64,000 bases of DNA from DATFDN01 sp963767645 (GTDB lineage Bacteria > Pseudomonadota > Alphaproteobacteria > Acetobacterales > Acetobacteraceae). The DNA lies in the NCBI GenBank assembly GCA_963767645.1, contig CAVYEW010000010.1, forward strand, positions 434,001 through 498,000. The letters run 5' to 3'. Under the pieces are notes generated by a model that searched no databases, was not told where the DNA came from, and was given only the letters and a program-made list of their open reading frames with translations. This document shows, one piece after another, positions 26,774 to 35,006 of the stretch; within the stretch, counting starts at the first letter, position 1; every line of letters starts with the position of its first letter. Position numbers and translations under genes: made by a program.

Positions 26774-28497
26774 TCAAGCGCGGTCGCATACAAGCGTGTG
26801 TTTCTCGGCATCGCACGCCATTCCCGCGCCGTCACGGCGCGGATCGCCGCCGGCCAGCCACGCTTCCCCGTCGCGGATCAGGGCCTGCGCCCCGGTATCG
26901 AACCGCCGGCACAACACCCAGTGGCCGCGCCGCGCCAGCCCCGCGCCGTGACGCTCGAGCGGCGGTTCGATCTCGGTGGCGCCGCTCCAGTTCAGCGCCT
27001 GCGGGGCGGCAAGGATGGCCTGCGGGTCCCGCAGCCCGCCCGCGAGCCGCAGCAGCGCGTTGGCGATCGTGCCGGGAATGCGATTGCCCCCGCCGGCGCC
27101 CAGGGCAGCGAGAGCGCGGCCGGCGTCGTCGAACACGATGGACGGGGCGATGGAGGTGCGCGGCCGCTTGCCCGGCGCCATCGCGTTGCGCGCGCCGGGG
27201 CGCCCGGGGCGAGGGTTGGCGGCGAAGTTGGTCAGCGCGTTGTTGAGATAGAACCCGCCCACCGCAATGCGGGCGCCGAAATTCTGATTGATCGTCGTAG
27301 TGACCGAGACCACGCCGCCTGCTGCGTCGGCAGCTACGATGTGGCTGGTCATGCTCGCGCCCTCCGGGTCCGCGGCGGCTCCGGCGTCCAACGCGTCGAC
27401 GCGGCGGGCCGGATCGAGCGCGACGGCACGGCTGTCAAGGTAGGCGGGCGCGAGCAGCGCCGCAGCGTCCGCCGCTGCGAAGTCAGGGTCGGCGGCATAG
27501 ATCGCGCGATCGGCGAACGCCATCCGCCCGGCCTCGGCGAGAACATGTACGTCGTCCTCGGTCAGCTCGGCATCCAGATGCATAATTCCGGCCCGGGCTG
27601 CGATACCGGCGATCTGCCCCGCCGCGATGCCGCCGAAGGCGGGGAGGGGAGCGGTGGCAACGGTAAGCTGGGAGCCCGACCGCGTCGGGAGCGCAAACAT
27701 CACCGGTGCGCGCTCGACCGCCCGATAGCGGGCGAGATCCGCAGGGGTCAACGTGCCCGGAAACCAGTCGCCCGCGACCGCGGCACAGATGTCGTCGGCG
27801 ATCCCGCCAGCGTAGAACGCGTCGGCGCCGCCCTCGGCGACCGCGCGCAAGGTCCGCGCGAGGTGCGGATTGCGCAAGCAGACGCCCGCGGGCAGCGGCG
27901 CCGCCTCGGCGTCGCAGTAGAGCGCGCGCGCCATCGCCTCGTCGCGAACACTCGGTGTCTCCTGTAAGGCACGGCACAGATAGGGCGCGAGCGGAAAGCC
28001 AGTCCTCGGCCAAGCTCGATCGCCGGCCGCAGCAGCGCGCTCCAGGGCAAGCGGCCCAGCTGCTGATGCGCCATCTCCAGTGCGCGCAGCACGCCGGGGA
28101 CGCCCACGGTGCGCCCGCCGATCACGGCACGGTCGGCCGGGACCGCGCGGCCGTCGAAATCACGCACCAAGCGCGATGGCACGCGCGCGGGCGCCGCCGA
28201 CAACCCATCGAACGCCAGCACCTGGAACGGAACGCCGGTGCTCGCCAGCACCACCGCGCCGCCACCGAGGCCAGATGCATTGGGCTCGACCACAGCGAGA
28301 ACTGCCTGCGCGGCGACCGCGGCATCGATCGCCGCGCCACCCTGCCGCAGCATCGACAGCGCCGCCCAGGAGGCAAGTGGATTGGCCGTCGCTGCCGCGA
28401 CGCTACCGCGCGCCGGCCGGGACCGTGTCGGGTCGAAGTCGAGCCAACCCTCCGCGTCGCGGCCGAAGGCAAGAAGCAGAGGGGATTTGGAGGTCAT
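26774..28497 (-). CDS. Gamma-glutamyltransferase family protein (frameshifted)
   Basis: Ntn-hydrolase of the gamma-glutamyltranspeptidase family. The N-terminal part has TANPLAS and GGAAIDAAVAAQAVLAVVEPNASGLGGG; the C-terminal part has the autoprocessing threonine region ASMTSHIVAADA and the GGFYLNNALTNFA segment. The two lie in different frames with a break near 28000-28010: one base missing, or two extra, is needed to continue as TGFPLAPYLCRALQETP. This differs from the other breaks, which fit one extra base, so a genuine mutation is possible. No signal peptide is visible, so it is probably a cytosolic homologue acting on other amides. Confidence 0.75.
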
Positions 28498-28600
28498 GGC
28501 CCGCAGCGTCCCCCGGCACGCGGCGCCGGACAATCCGGCACGGCCCGGAGGACGACGGAAGCGAGGGTGAGCGTCCTTCGCGCTCACCCCCGGATGCAGA

Positions 28601-29104
28601 TCAAGCCGCCTTGCGGTTGACCCGGCTCTCGGCGATCGAGGTCAGCTTCTTGTCGGTCGCCTTCTCTTCCTCGAGGGTCTGCTCGAGCGGAGCGACGCAC
28701 TGGGTCTTGCCGAGCTGCTTGGCCAGCGCGATCAGCGTGCCGTACCGGGTGATCTCGTAGTGCTCGACTGCCTGCGCGGAGGAGAGCATCGCCGCATCCA
28801 GAACGTCAGTGTCGGCCACGTCGCCCATCACTTCCTTGGCTTCCGCCAGGATGCCATCCATGGCCTGGCAGGTCACGCCCTTCGGGCTCTGGCCCAACGC
28901 CTGGAACACCTGGTCGAGCCGCTTGATCTGGTTCTGGGTCTCCTGGAGGTGGGTCTGGAAGCCTTGCTTCAGCTGCGGGTCATTGGCCTTCTCGACCATG
29001 GTCGGCAGGTTCTTCGCGATCTGATTCTCGGCGTAGTACATGTCCTGAAGCGTATGCGTAAACAGATCCTCCAACGTTTTGATCGGCTTTGAGAATATAC
29101 CCAT
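28601..29104 (-). CDS. DUF892 (YciE/YciF-type) ferritin-like protein
   Basis: A 167-residue ferritin-like four-helix protein of the DUF892 family, stress-associated in enterobacteria (YciF) and of uncertain chemistry. The N-terminal KTLEDLFTHTLQDMYYAENQI and the EHYEITRYGTLIALAKQLG helix are diagnostic and hold candidate metal ligands. The ATG at 29104 has an AAGGGG ribosome binding site; a longer frame to 29149 lacks family similarity. It is separated by about 100 bases from its neighbours and may be an independent stress unit. Confidence 0.88.
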   Translation of the reverse strand: MGIFSKPIKTLEDLFTHTLQDMYYAENQIAKNLPTMVEKANDPQLKQGFQTHLQETQNQIKRLDQVFQALGQSPKGVTCQAMDGILAEAKEVMGDVADTDVLDAAMLSSAQAVEHYEITRYGTLIALAKQLGKTQCVAPLEQTLEEEKATDKKLTSIAESRVNRKAA

Positions 29105-29230
29105 GATCGGGACCCCTTTGTGGAACTGCGACAAAAAGACCGGAGTCATGGGCGAAGTTCTATGGCCAAGGGAACGTGATCGAGGCGGCCGTACCTGATC
29201 CGCCCCGCCCGATGCCGCCGCCAGCGTGTC

Positions 29231-31951
29231 CTATCGCCGCACAGGCCGATCCGGGATAAGCGTCTCGGCTCGCGACGCCAGGAGTGCTGCGACCCGGTCC
29301 AGCAATTGCGGGGCGGAAACCGGTTTGCGCAGCAAGGAGAACGTGCCGCTTACCGCGCCGCTGATCGCCAGGCTCGCCCCGTCGCCGGCGTAGCCGGTCA
29401 GCAGCACTGCGGGAAGGCCCGGGCGGCGTTCCTGGGCGCCTCGGATCACAGCGAGGCCGTCCATATCGGGCATCGACAGATCAGTGACCAGGATATCGAC
29501 CTTCTCGCCGGCGTTGAGCAGTGCGAGCGCCTCGGTGCCGGTCGCCACCGCGAGCACGGCATGTCCCGCGGCCTCAAGCTGCAAGGCCAGCGTCTCGCGC
29601 ACGAGCGTATCGTCGTCGAGCAGCAGCACGCGCGTCGTCCCCTGCTCGGCGCCCGCGGCCTCGCGGAATTCGCCCGCGTCGCTCGCCGGGACCGTCGCCT
29701 CCGGCAGCCAGAGCGTGACGATGGTGCCGCGTCCCGGCGCGCTCTCGATCGCCAGGCCGCCGCCTGACTGCTCGGCGAAACCCTTGGCCATGGCGAGCCC
29801 AAGTCCGGTGCCCTGGCCATGCGGCTTCGTCGTAAAGAAGGGTTCGAAAACCCTGGCGAGCGTCGCCCGGTCCATGCCCGCGCCGGAATCGATCACGGAC
29901 AGACGGACGTAACGGCCTGGCGCAAGAGTTGGGACGGCAACGCCCCCTTCCGCCGGCACGGTTTCTTGCCCGGCGGCGAAGGTCAGGGTTCCGCCCTTGA
30001 GCATGGCGTCGCGCGCGTTGGTGGCGAGGTTGACCAGGGCCGTCTCGAGTTGCCCCTTGTCGGCCAGCACCGGCGGCAGGTCGGGCTCCAGGCCGACCCG
30101 GATGGTGATCGTCGGGCCCAGCGAGTGGCTGAGGATCTCCCGCAACCCCCCCAGCACGTCGCCGACATTCACCGCCTCGGCCCGCAGATCGCCCCGGCGT
30201 GCAAAGGCGAGCAGGCGGCGCGTGATCGATGCGCCCCGCGCGGTCCCGTCGAGGATCAGCCGTGCGAGGCGGCGCACGCCGTCGGCGTCCTCCGCCCGGC
30301 GCTCGATCAGGGCGGCTCCGCCTTGTACGGCCTGGAGCACGTTGTTGAAGTCGTGCGCGATCCCGCCGGCGAGCTGGCCAAGCGCCTGCACCCGCTCGGC
30401 ATGCGCCGCGCGCGCCTGCGCCGCCTCGCGCGCCGCCACCTCCTCGCGCACCCGCATCTCCAATGTCCCGACGAGATCGTGCAGGCGGGCCTCGCTGTCG
30501 CGGGCGGCGTCCTCGGCCCGCCGACGCAGCGAGATGTCCTCGATCACCGAGATGAAGTATTGCGCCTCGCCATCCGTGTCGCGCACCAGCGCCACGGTGA
30601 GATTGATCCAGGTGATCGAGCCGTCCTTGCGGAAATAGCGTTTTTCCAGGGTATAGCTGGCGATCTCGCCGTCCAGCATCTGGCGCACGCACGCCAGGTC
30701 GATATCGAGGTCGTCGGGGTGCGTGATGTCCTGGAAGCTTCTGGCGAGCAGCTCCTCGCGCGGGTAGCCGAGCTTCTCGCACAGCCTTGTGTTGACCCGC
30801 AGCCATCGCCCGTCCAGGCCGACATGCGCGATGCCCACCGCCGCCTGCTCGAAGGTCGCGCGAAACTTCGCCTCGCTGTCGCGCAGCTCGGCCGCGATGC
30901 GCATCTGCTCGTCTCTCGTCCGGCCCAGAATGTCCGCGATCTCGTCGATCTCGCGAATCCCGCTCCGGGTCGATATGGCTGTCTGGGTAAGCAGACGCAG
31001 GGCGCGGACGATGCGCCGGGCGATCACCAGCGCCGCCGCGAGACCCGCGGCGAGCAGCAGCACCCCGAGGATTGTGAAGCCGCCGAGCACGCCGCCGAAC
31101 GTCGCCTCGATCACCGCCTCCGGCATCGCCAGGCCGACCCAAAAGCCGGTATTCGGCGCACGCGCATAGGCGCTGATCGAGGGCACACCTTCGATGGCGA
31201 GACGTCCGTGCCGGACGAGTACATCGTCGCTGCGGGCCATCATCTCGAGCGTCTCCGGACGCGGGCGGCCGCCCACATACTCGGCCTCGCGCGCGGAACG
31301 GGCCACGATGACGTGCGCGCGATCCAGCACCGCGCCCACCCATACGCGGGGAATGCGCTGGTCGGTAATCGCCGAGAGCAGGCGCTGACGCGGCAGCAGC
31401 AGCCCGAGGGCGTAGGCGATTCGTTGCTGCGAACCTGGCGCGAACACCGGCACCGCGACGGAGATGACCGGCTCAGCAAGTTCGGCCATCCGTTGCAGGT
31501 CGCCGATTTCGGTATGACCGCTGGCGAGGACGCGCCGGGCAGCCTGGCTCGCCGGAACATCGAGATGGTGGGTGCCGGGCGCCCAGGACGTGCGCAGCAC
31601 GATTTTGCCCTCGGCGTCGCTCAATCCGATGAGGGCGCCTCCAAACATGGCGGACGCCGAGGACATCTCGGCCCGGAACTTCTCGAGATCGCCTTGCGCG
31701 AGCGAAGGGGAGCCGGCCAGCACCTCTAGGACCGTCTCCGCGCGGGCGAATTCGCTGTCCAGCAGCAGCGCCATGCCGTGCGCCTGGGCGAGCAGCCGTT
31801 CGGCGACCCGCGCGCGCTCGGCGACTTGGACCCGCCAAAGCCCTATGCCGCCGAGCGTCAGGGCGGGAACCAGGACCGAAGCGACCAGCAGCAGCAGGCG
31901 TCCACGCAGCGTCAGGTCCCGTGACCAGGGCAGCTGAAGGCGGGGAGCCAT
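29231..31951 (-). CDS. Hybrid sensor histidine kinase/response regulator
   Basis: A membrane sensor of about 906 residues. A first membrane helix (about 16-40) and a second (about 285-310) bracket a roughly 240-residue extracytoplasmic sensor region, probably Cache-like. Then come a PAS domain (about 365-480), a HisKA box GGIAHDFNN with the phospho-histidine, an HATPase domain (NLATNARDAM, DSGAGMD, GTGLGLAMAKGF) and a C-terminal receiver with Asp in LVTDLSMPDMDG. Blue-light or ligand sensing cannot be decided. No dedicated response regulator gene is adjacent, so the receiver may pass the signal to an unlinked partner. A GTG at 31966 is an alternative start. Confidence 0.88.
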   Translation of the reverse strand: MAPRLQLPWSRDLTLRGRLLLLVASVLVPALTLGGIGLWRVQVAERARVAERLLAQAHGMALLLDSEFARAETVLEVLAGSPSLAQGDLEKFRAEMSSASAMFGGALIGLSDAEGKIVLRTSWAPGTHHLDVPASQAARRVLASGHTEIGDLQRMAELAEPVISVAVPVFAPGSQQRIAYALGLLLPRQRLLSAITDQRIPRVWVGAVLDRAHVIVARSAREAEYVGGRPRPETLEMMARSDDVLVRHGRLAIEGVPSISAYARAPNTGFWVGLAMPEAVIEATFGGVLGGFTILGVLLLAAGLAAALVIARRIVRALRLLTQTAISTRSGIREIDEIADILGRTRDEQMRIAAELRDSEAKFRATFEQAAVGIAHVGLDGRWLRVNTRLCEKLGYPREELLARSFQDITHPDDLDIDLACVRQMLDGEIASYTLEKRYFRKDGSITWINLTVALVRDTDGEAQYFISVIEDISLRRRAEDAARDSEARLHDLVGTLEMRVREEVAAREAAQARAAHAERVQALGQLAGGIAHDFNNVLQAVQGGAALIERRAEDADGVRRLARLILDGTARGASITRRLLAFARRGDLRAEAVNVGDVLGGLREILSHSLGPTITIRVGLEPDLPPVLADKGQLETALVNLATNARDAMLKGGTLTFAAGQETVPAEGGVAVPTLAPGRYVRLSVIDSGAGMDRATLARVFEPFFTTKPHGQGTGLGLAMAKGFAEQSGGGLAIESAPGRGTIVTLWLPEATVPASDAGEFREAAGAEQGTTRVLLLDDDTLVRETLALQLEAAGHAVLAVATGTEALALLNAGEKVDILVTDLSMPDMDGLAVIRGAQERRPGLPAVLLTGYAGDGASLAISGAVSGTFSLLRKPVSAPQLLDRVAALLASRAETLIPDRPVRR

Positions 31952-32119
31952 GTCGGATGGTCGCACGTCTATCCCGAAGCGGATTGTTCAGGATGCGCAC
32001 CTATCAGACCGACCCTGCTCGCGGCAACGTGAAAAACGGCCGGTCAGACCCGCGCCTGTCTCGGCCTGCGAGCCGACCTGTCGGCCAATCGCGCCCGAGC
32101 CCGTACTCCGGAGCAGGGT

Positions 32120-33355
32120 TCAGCCCAGTCCCGGCAGCACCCCCAGCCCCATTGCCTGTCGCATGAAGGCCCGCTTGAGCGGCGGGGTTCGGTTGACGGC
32201 GGCGATACCTATGTCGCGGGCTAGCCGTAGCAGCCGGCTGTCGTTGCTGAACAGCCGGTCGAGGGCGTCGGTGGCGGCCAACATCATCAGGTTGTCGGGA
32301 CGGCGGCGGCGCTGGTAGCGGCCGAGCAGGGCAGGGGAGCCGAGGTCGGCGCCCGCCGCGTGCGTCTCGATCAGCAGTTCCGACAGCGCGATCGCGTCGC
32401 GGAAGCCGAGATTGAGGCCCTGGCCGGCGATCGGGTGGATGCCGTGCGCCGCATCGCCGGCGAGCGCCAGGCGGATATCGGTATAGCGATGCGCGAGCAG
32501 GGCCGAGAGAGGGTAGCTCCAGCGCCGCCCGACCGGGCGCACCCAGCCCAGATGGTCGCCCAGCCGGCGCCTGATCTCACGAGCGAAGCTCGGATCGTCG
32601 AGCGCGAGCATGCGCCGCGCGGTCTCGGTCCGCTCGGTCCAGACGATCGCCGAGAGATTGGGCGCCCCGCCCGCTTCGGCATCGGGACTGGGCGACATAG
32701 GCAGCTGCGCGAACGGGCCGGCCGGAAGGAAATGCTCCAGGGCGGTGTTGCGGTGCGGGCGTTCATGCGCGACCGCGCTGACGATGCCGGTCTGGCTGTA
32801 AGGCACTTGCGTCACCGGAATCCGGGCGGCTTGGCGCAGCGGCGAGTTGCGGCCCTCGGCGGCGACGACCAGCTGGCAGCGTATCTCCGGCCCGCCGGCG
32901 ACGCGGACCATGGCGCTTTCCGACGTCCGCTCCACGCTCGCCTCGGCCGGCGCGAAGACCGACAAGGACGGCAGGGCGTGGAAATGCGCGTTGAGCGCGA
33001 CCCGCAGCGCCCGCGCCTCCACCATCATGCCGAACGGGCCGGTATCGGCGCCCGCCTCACGGTGATCGAAATGCAGCGACAGGGTGGAGGCGGGGCGGCC
33101 AAGCCGTCCGTCGCTCACCCTGATGTCCAGGATCGGGCAGGCGGCCGCGCCCAGGCGCTCCCACAAACCTGCCGCTTCCAGAAGCCGGCGCGAGCCGGCG
33201 GCAATGGCGTAGGCGCGCCCATCGAAGGCGGGGTGCTCCATGGGCGGTAGCGGCGCGCGATCGACGACGGCAGTCGGGATGCCGGCGCTCGCTAGCCGGC
33301 AGGCCAGCGTCCCCCCGACCGGCCCCGCGCCGATCACGCACACTCGCTGCCTCAA
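32120..33355 (-). CDS. UbiH/UbiF/VisC-type FAD hydroxylase
   Basis: A 411-residue flavoprotein monooxygenase of the family that hydroxylates the ubiquinone ring. It has the dinucleotide fold VIGAGPVGGTLACRLA, the second motif (VVAAEGRNSPLR) and the GD motif LALAGDAAHGIHPIAGQG with the following GLNLGFRDA, the UbiH-family signature. The start is a TTG at 33355; no better ATG gives the complete FAD fold. Which ring position it modifies is not evident. It is divergent from amtB. Confidence 0.85.
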   Translation of the reverse strand: MRQRVCVIGAGPVGGTLACRLASAGIPTAVVDRAPLPPMEHPAFDGRAYAIAAGSRRLLEAAGLWERLGAAACPILDIRVSDGRLGRPASTLSLHFDHREAGADTGPFGMMVEARALRVALNAHFHALPSLSVFAPAEASVERTSESAMVRVAGGPEIRCQLVVAAEGRNSPLRQAARIPVTQVPYSQTGIVSAVAHERPHRNTALEHFLPAGPFAQLPMSPSPDAEAGGAPNLSAIVWTERTETARRMLALDDPSFAREIRRRLGDHLGWVRPVGRRWSYPLSALLAHRYTDIRLALAGDAAHGIHPIAGQGLNLGFRDAIALSELLIETHAAGADLGSPALLGRYQRRRRPDNLMMLAATDALDRLFSNDSRLLRLARDIGIAAVNRTPPLKRAFMRQAMGLGVLPGLG

Positions 33356-33510
33356 CCCGATCGCCCATGCCGATTGCCTAGTCAGCGGGCACGCACCGAT
33401 CCGCCCCTCGTCGCCGTTTTCCCGGCAATTGCTGCCCCGGTACGCAGCCCGGCCTTGCTCGATTCATGGTCAAGGTGGCCGTCCGTCTGCGATACCGCAA
33501 GCGCGCACTC

Positions 33511-33526
33511 TGGCACGAAGCTTGCC
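33511..33526 (+). promoter_or_regulatory. Sigma-54 (-24/-12) promoter of amtB
   Basis: The sequence TGGCACGAAGCTTGCC matches the sigma-54 consensus TGGCACG-N4-TTGC at every conserved position, with GG at 33512-33513 and GC at 33524-33525 in the correct 10-base spacing. It lies 68 bases before the amtB start. Nitrogen control through NtrC is the known pattern for amtB; NtrC sites were not located. Confidence 0.85.
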
Positions 33527-33542
33527 CTGAACCGCCGCCCAG

Positions 33543-33574
33543 AGACATGCAACTAGACATGCAAAGAGACATGC
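33543..33574 (+). repeat. Three direct repeats of AGACATGC in the amtB leader
   Basis: AGACATGC occurs at 33543, 33555 and 33567 with an exact 12-base period, between the predicted sigma-54 transcription start (about 33537) and the ribosome binding site GGAGGGTGGGAG. The repeats would be in the mRNA leader. Confidence 0.7.
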
Positions 33575-33593
33575 GGAGGGTGGGAGCACCATC

Positions 33594-34940
33594 ATGAGAC
33601 GGTTCTTGGATCGAGCGATGGTTGCTGTCATCGCACCTTTGGTGCTGCACGTGGCTCCGGCTTCAGCAGCCGAGGCAGCGCCGCGCATCGATACCGGCGA
33701 CACCGCCTGGATGCTGGTCTGCACCGCCCTCGTGCTGCTGATGACCGTTCCCGGCCTGGCGCTGTTCTACGCAGGAATGGTGCGCAAGAAGAACATTCTC
33801 GCGACCATGATGCAGTCCTTCTTCATCTGCGCGCTGGTGACGGTGTTGTGGATGGTGCTCGGCTACAGTCTCGCCTTCACCAACGGCGGCTGGTTCATCG
33901 GCGATCTGTCGCGGCTGTTCCTGAACGGGCTCGGCGCAGACTGGGACAAGCCCTTCACGCTCGGCGCAGGTACTTCCAATGCGTTGGCCATGACCATCCC
34001 GGAGAGCGTGTTCGTCATGTTCCAGATGGCCTTCGCCATCATCACCCCCGCCGTGGTCACGGGCGCTTTCGCGGATCGCATGAAGTTCTCCGCATTGATC
34101 GTGTTCATGGTGCTGTGGTCGCTCGCAGTCTATGCACCGATCGCGCACTGGGTGTGGAGCGCGACCGGCTGGCTGAACCTGCTCGGCGTCGCCGATTTCG
34201 CCGGCGGCACCGTGGTCGAGATCAATGCCGGGATGGCGGGCCTGGTCTGTGCCCTCGTGCTCGGCCGAAGGCTAGGCTACGGGCACGAGAACCTAGCGCC
34301 CTACAATCTCGCCTATGCGGTGACGGGCGCCGGTCTGCTCTGGGTCGGCTGGCTCGGCTTCAACTCGGGCGGCGCCCTGGGCGCCGGCGGGCGTACGGGC
34401 ATGGCGGTGCTGGCGACGCAGATCGCCGCCGGGGGCGCCACGCTGGCCTGGAGCTTCGCGGAATGGATGCTGCACAAGAAACCCTCGGTGCTCGGCGCCA
34501 TCTCGGGGGCGGTCGCCGGCCTCGTCGCCATCACGCCCGCGGCGGGCTTCGTCCTGCCCGGCCCAGCGCTCGCCATCGGCATCGTCGCCGGCGTCGTGTG
34601 CTTCTATGCCGTGACCGTCCTCAAGCCGCGGCTCGGCTACGACGACAGTCTGGACGCATTCGGCGTCCACGGCATCGGCGGCATCATTGGCACACTGCTG
34701 ACCGGCGTGTTCGCCTTCGGCCCGCTGAGCGCGACCCAGGCGCTCCCTCAGGGCGTCTTCGTCGGCGGCATGCATCTGCTCGGGGTGCAGGCGATCGCGG
34801 TGACGGCGAGCCTTTCCTACAGCGGCCTGGTGACTTGGGCGGCGCTGAAGGCTACCGACCTCCTGGTTGGTTTGCGCGTGGCCCGGGAGGAGGAGCGCGA
34901 GGGCCTGGATATCGTGCTGCACGGCGAACAGGTTTTCTAG
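33594..34940 (+). CDS. amtB: Ammonium transporter
   Basis: A 448-residue Amt/Rh channel for ammonium. A cleavable signal peptide (about residues 1-25, ending ASA) precedes eleven membrane helices. The twin pore histidines are visible in APIAHWVWSATGW and DAFGVHGIGGIIG, and the DFAGGTVVEINAG signature is present. A strong sigma-54 promoter lies upstream, indicating nitrogen-limitation control. Unusually, no glnK (P-II) gene is next to it: ubiH-like diverges upstream and ftsK follows. Confidence 0.95.
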   Translation: MRRFLDRAMVAVIAPLVLHVAPASAAEAAPRIDTGDTAWMLVCTALVLLMTVPGLALFYAGMVRKKNILATMMQSFFICALVTVLWMVLGYSLAFTNGGWFIGDLSRLFLNGLGADWDKPFTLGAGTSNALAMTIPESVFVMFQMAFAIITPAVVTGAFADRMKFSALIVFMVLWSLAVYAPIAHWVWSATGWLNLLGVADFAGGTVVEINAGMAGLVCALVLGRRLGYGHENLAPYNLAYAVTGAGLLWVGWLGFNSGGALGAGGRTGMAVLATQIAAGGATLAWSFAEWMLHKKPSVLGAISGAVAGLVAITPAAGFVLPGPALAIGIVAGVVCFYAVTVLKPRLGYDDSLDAFGVHGIGGIIGTLLTGVFAFGPLSATQALPQGVFVGGMHLLGVQAIAVTASLSYSGLVTWAALKATDLLVGLRVAREEEREGLDIVLHGEQVF

Positions 34941-35006
34941 CCGGCGGGCGCGCCGCCCGGCTATATGGTCGGCCCGCTTCCCGACATGCCGGAGGTTCCG
35001 AATCGC

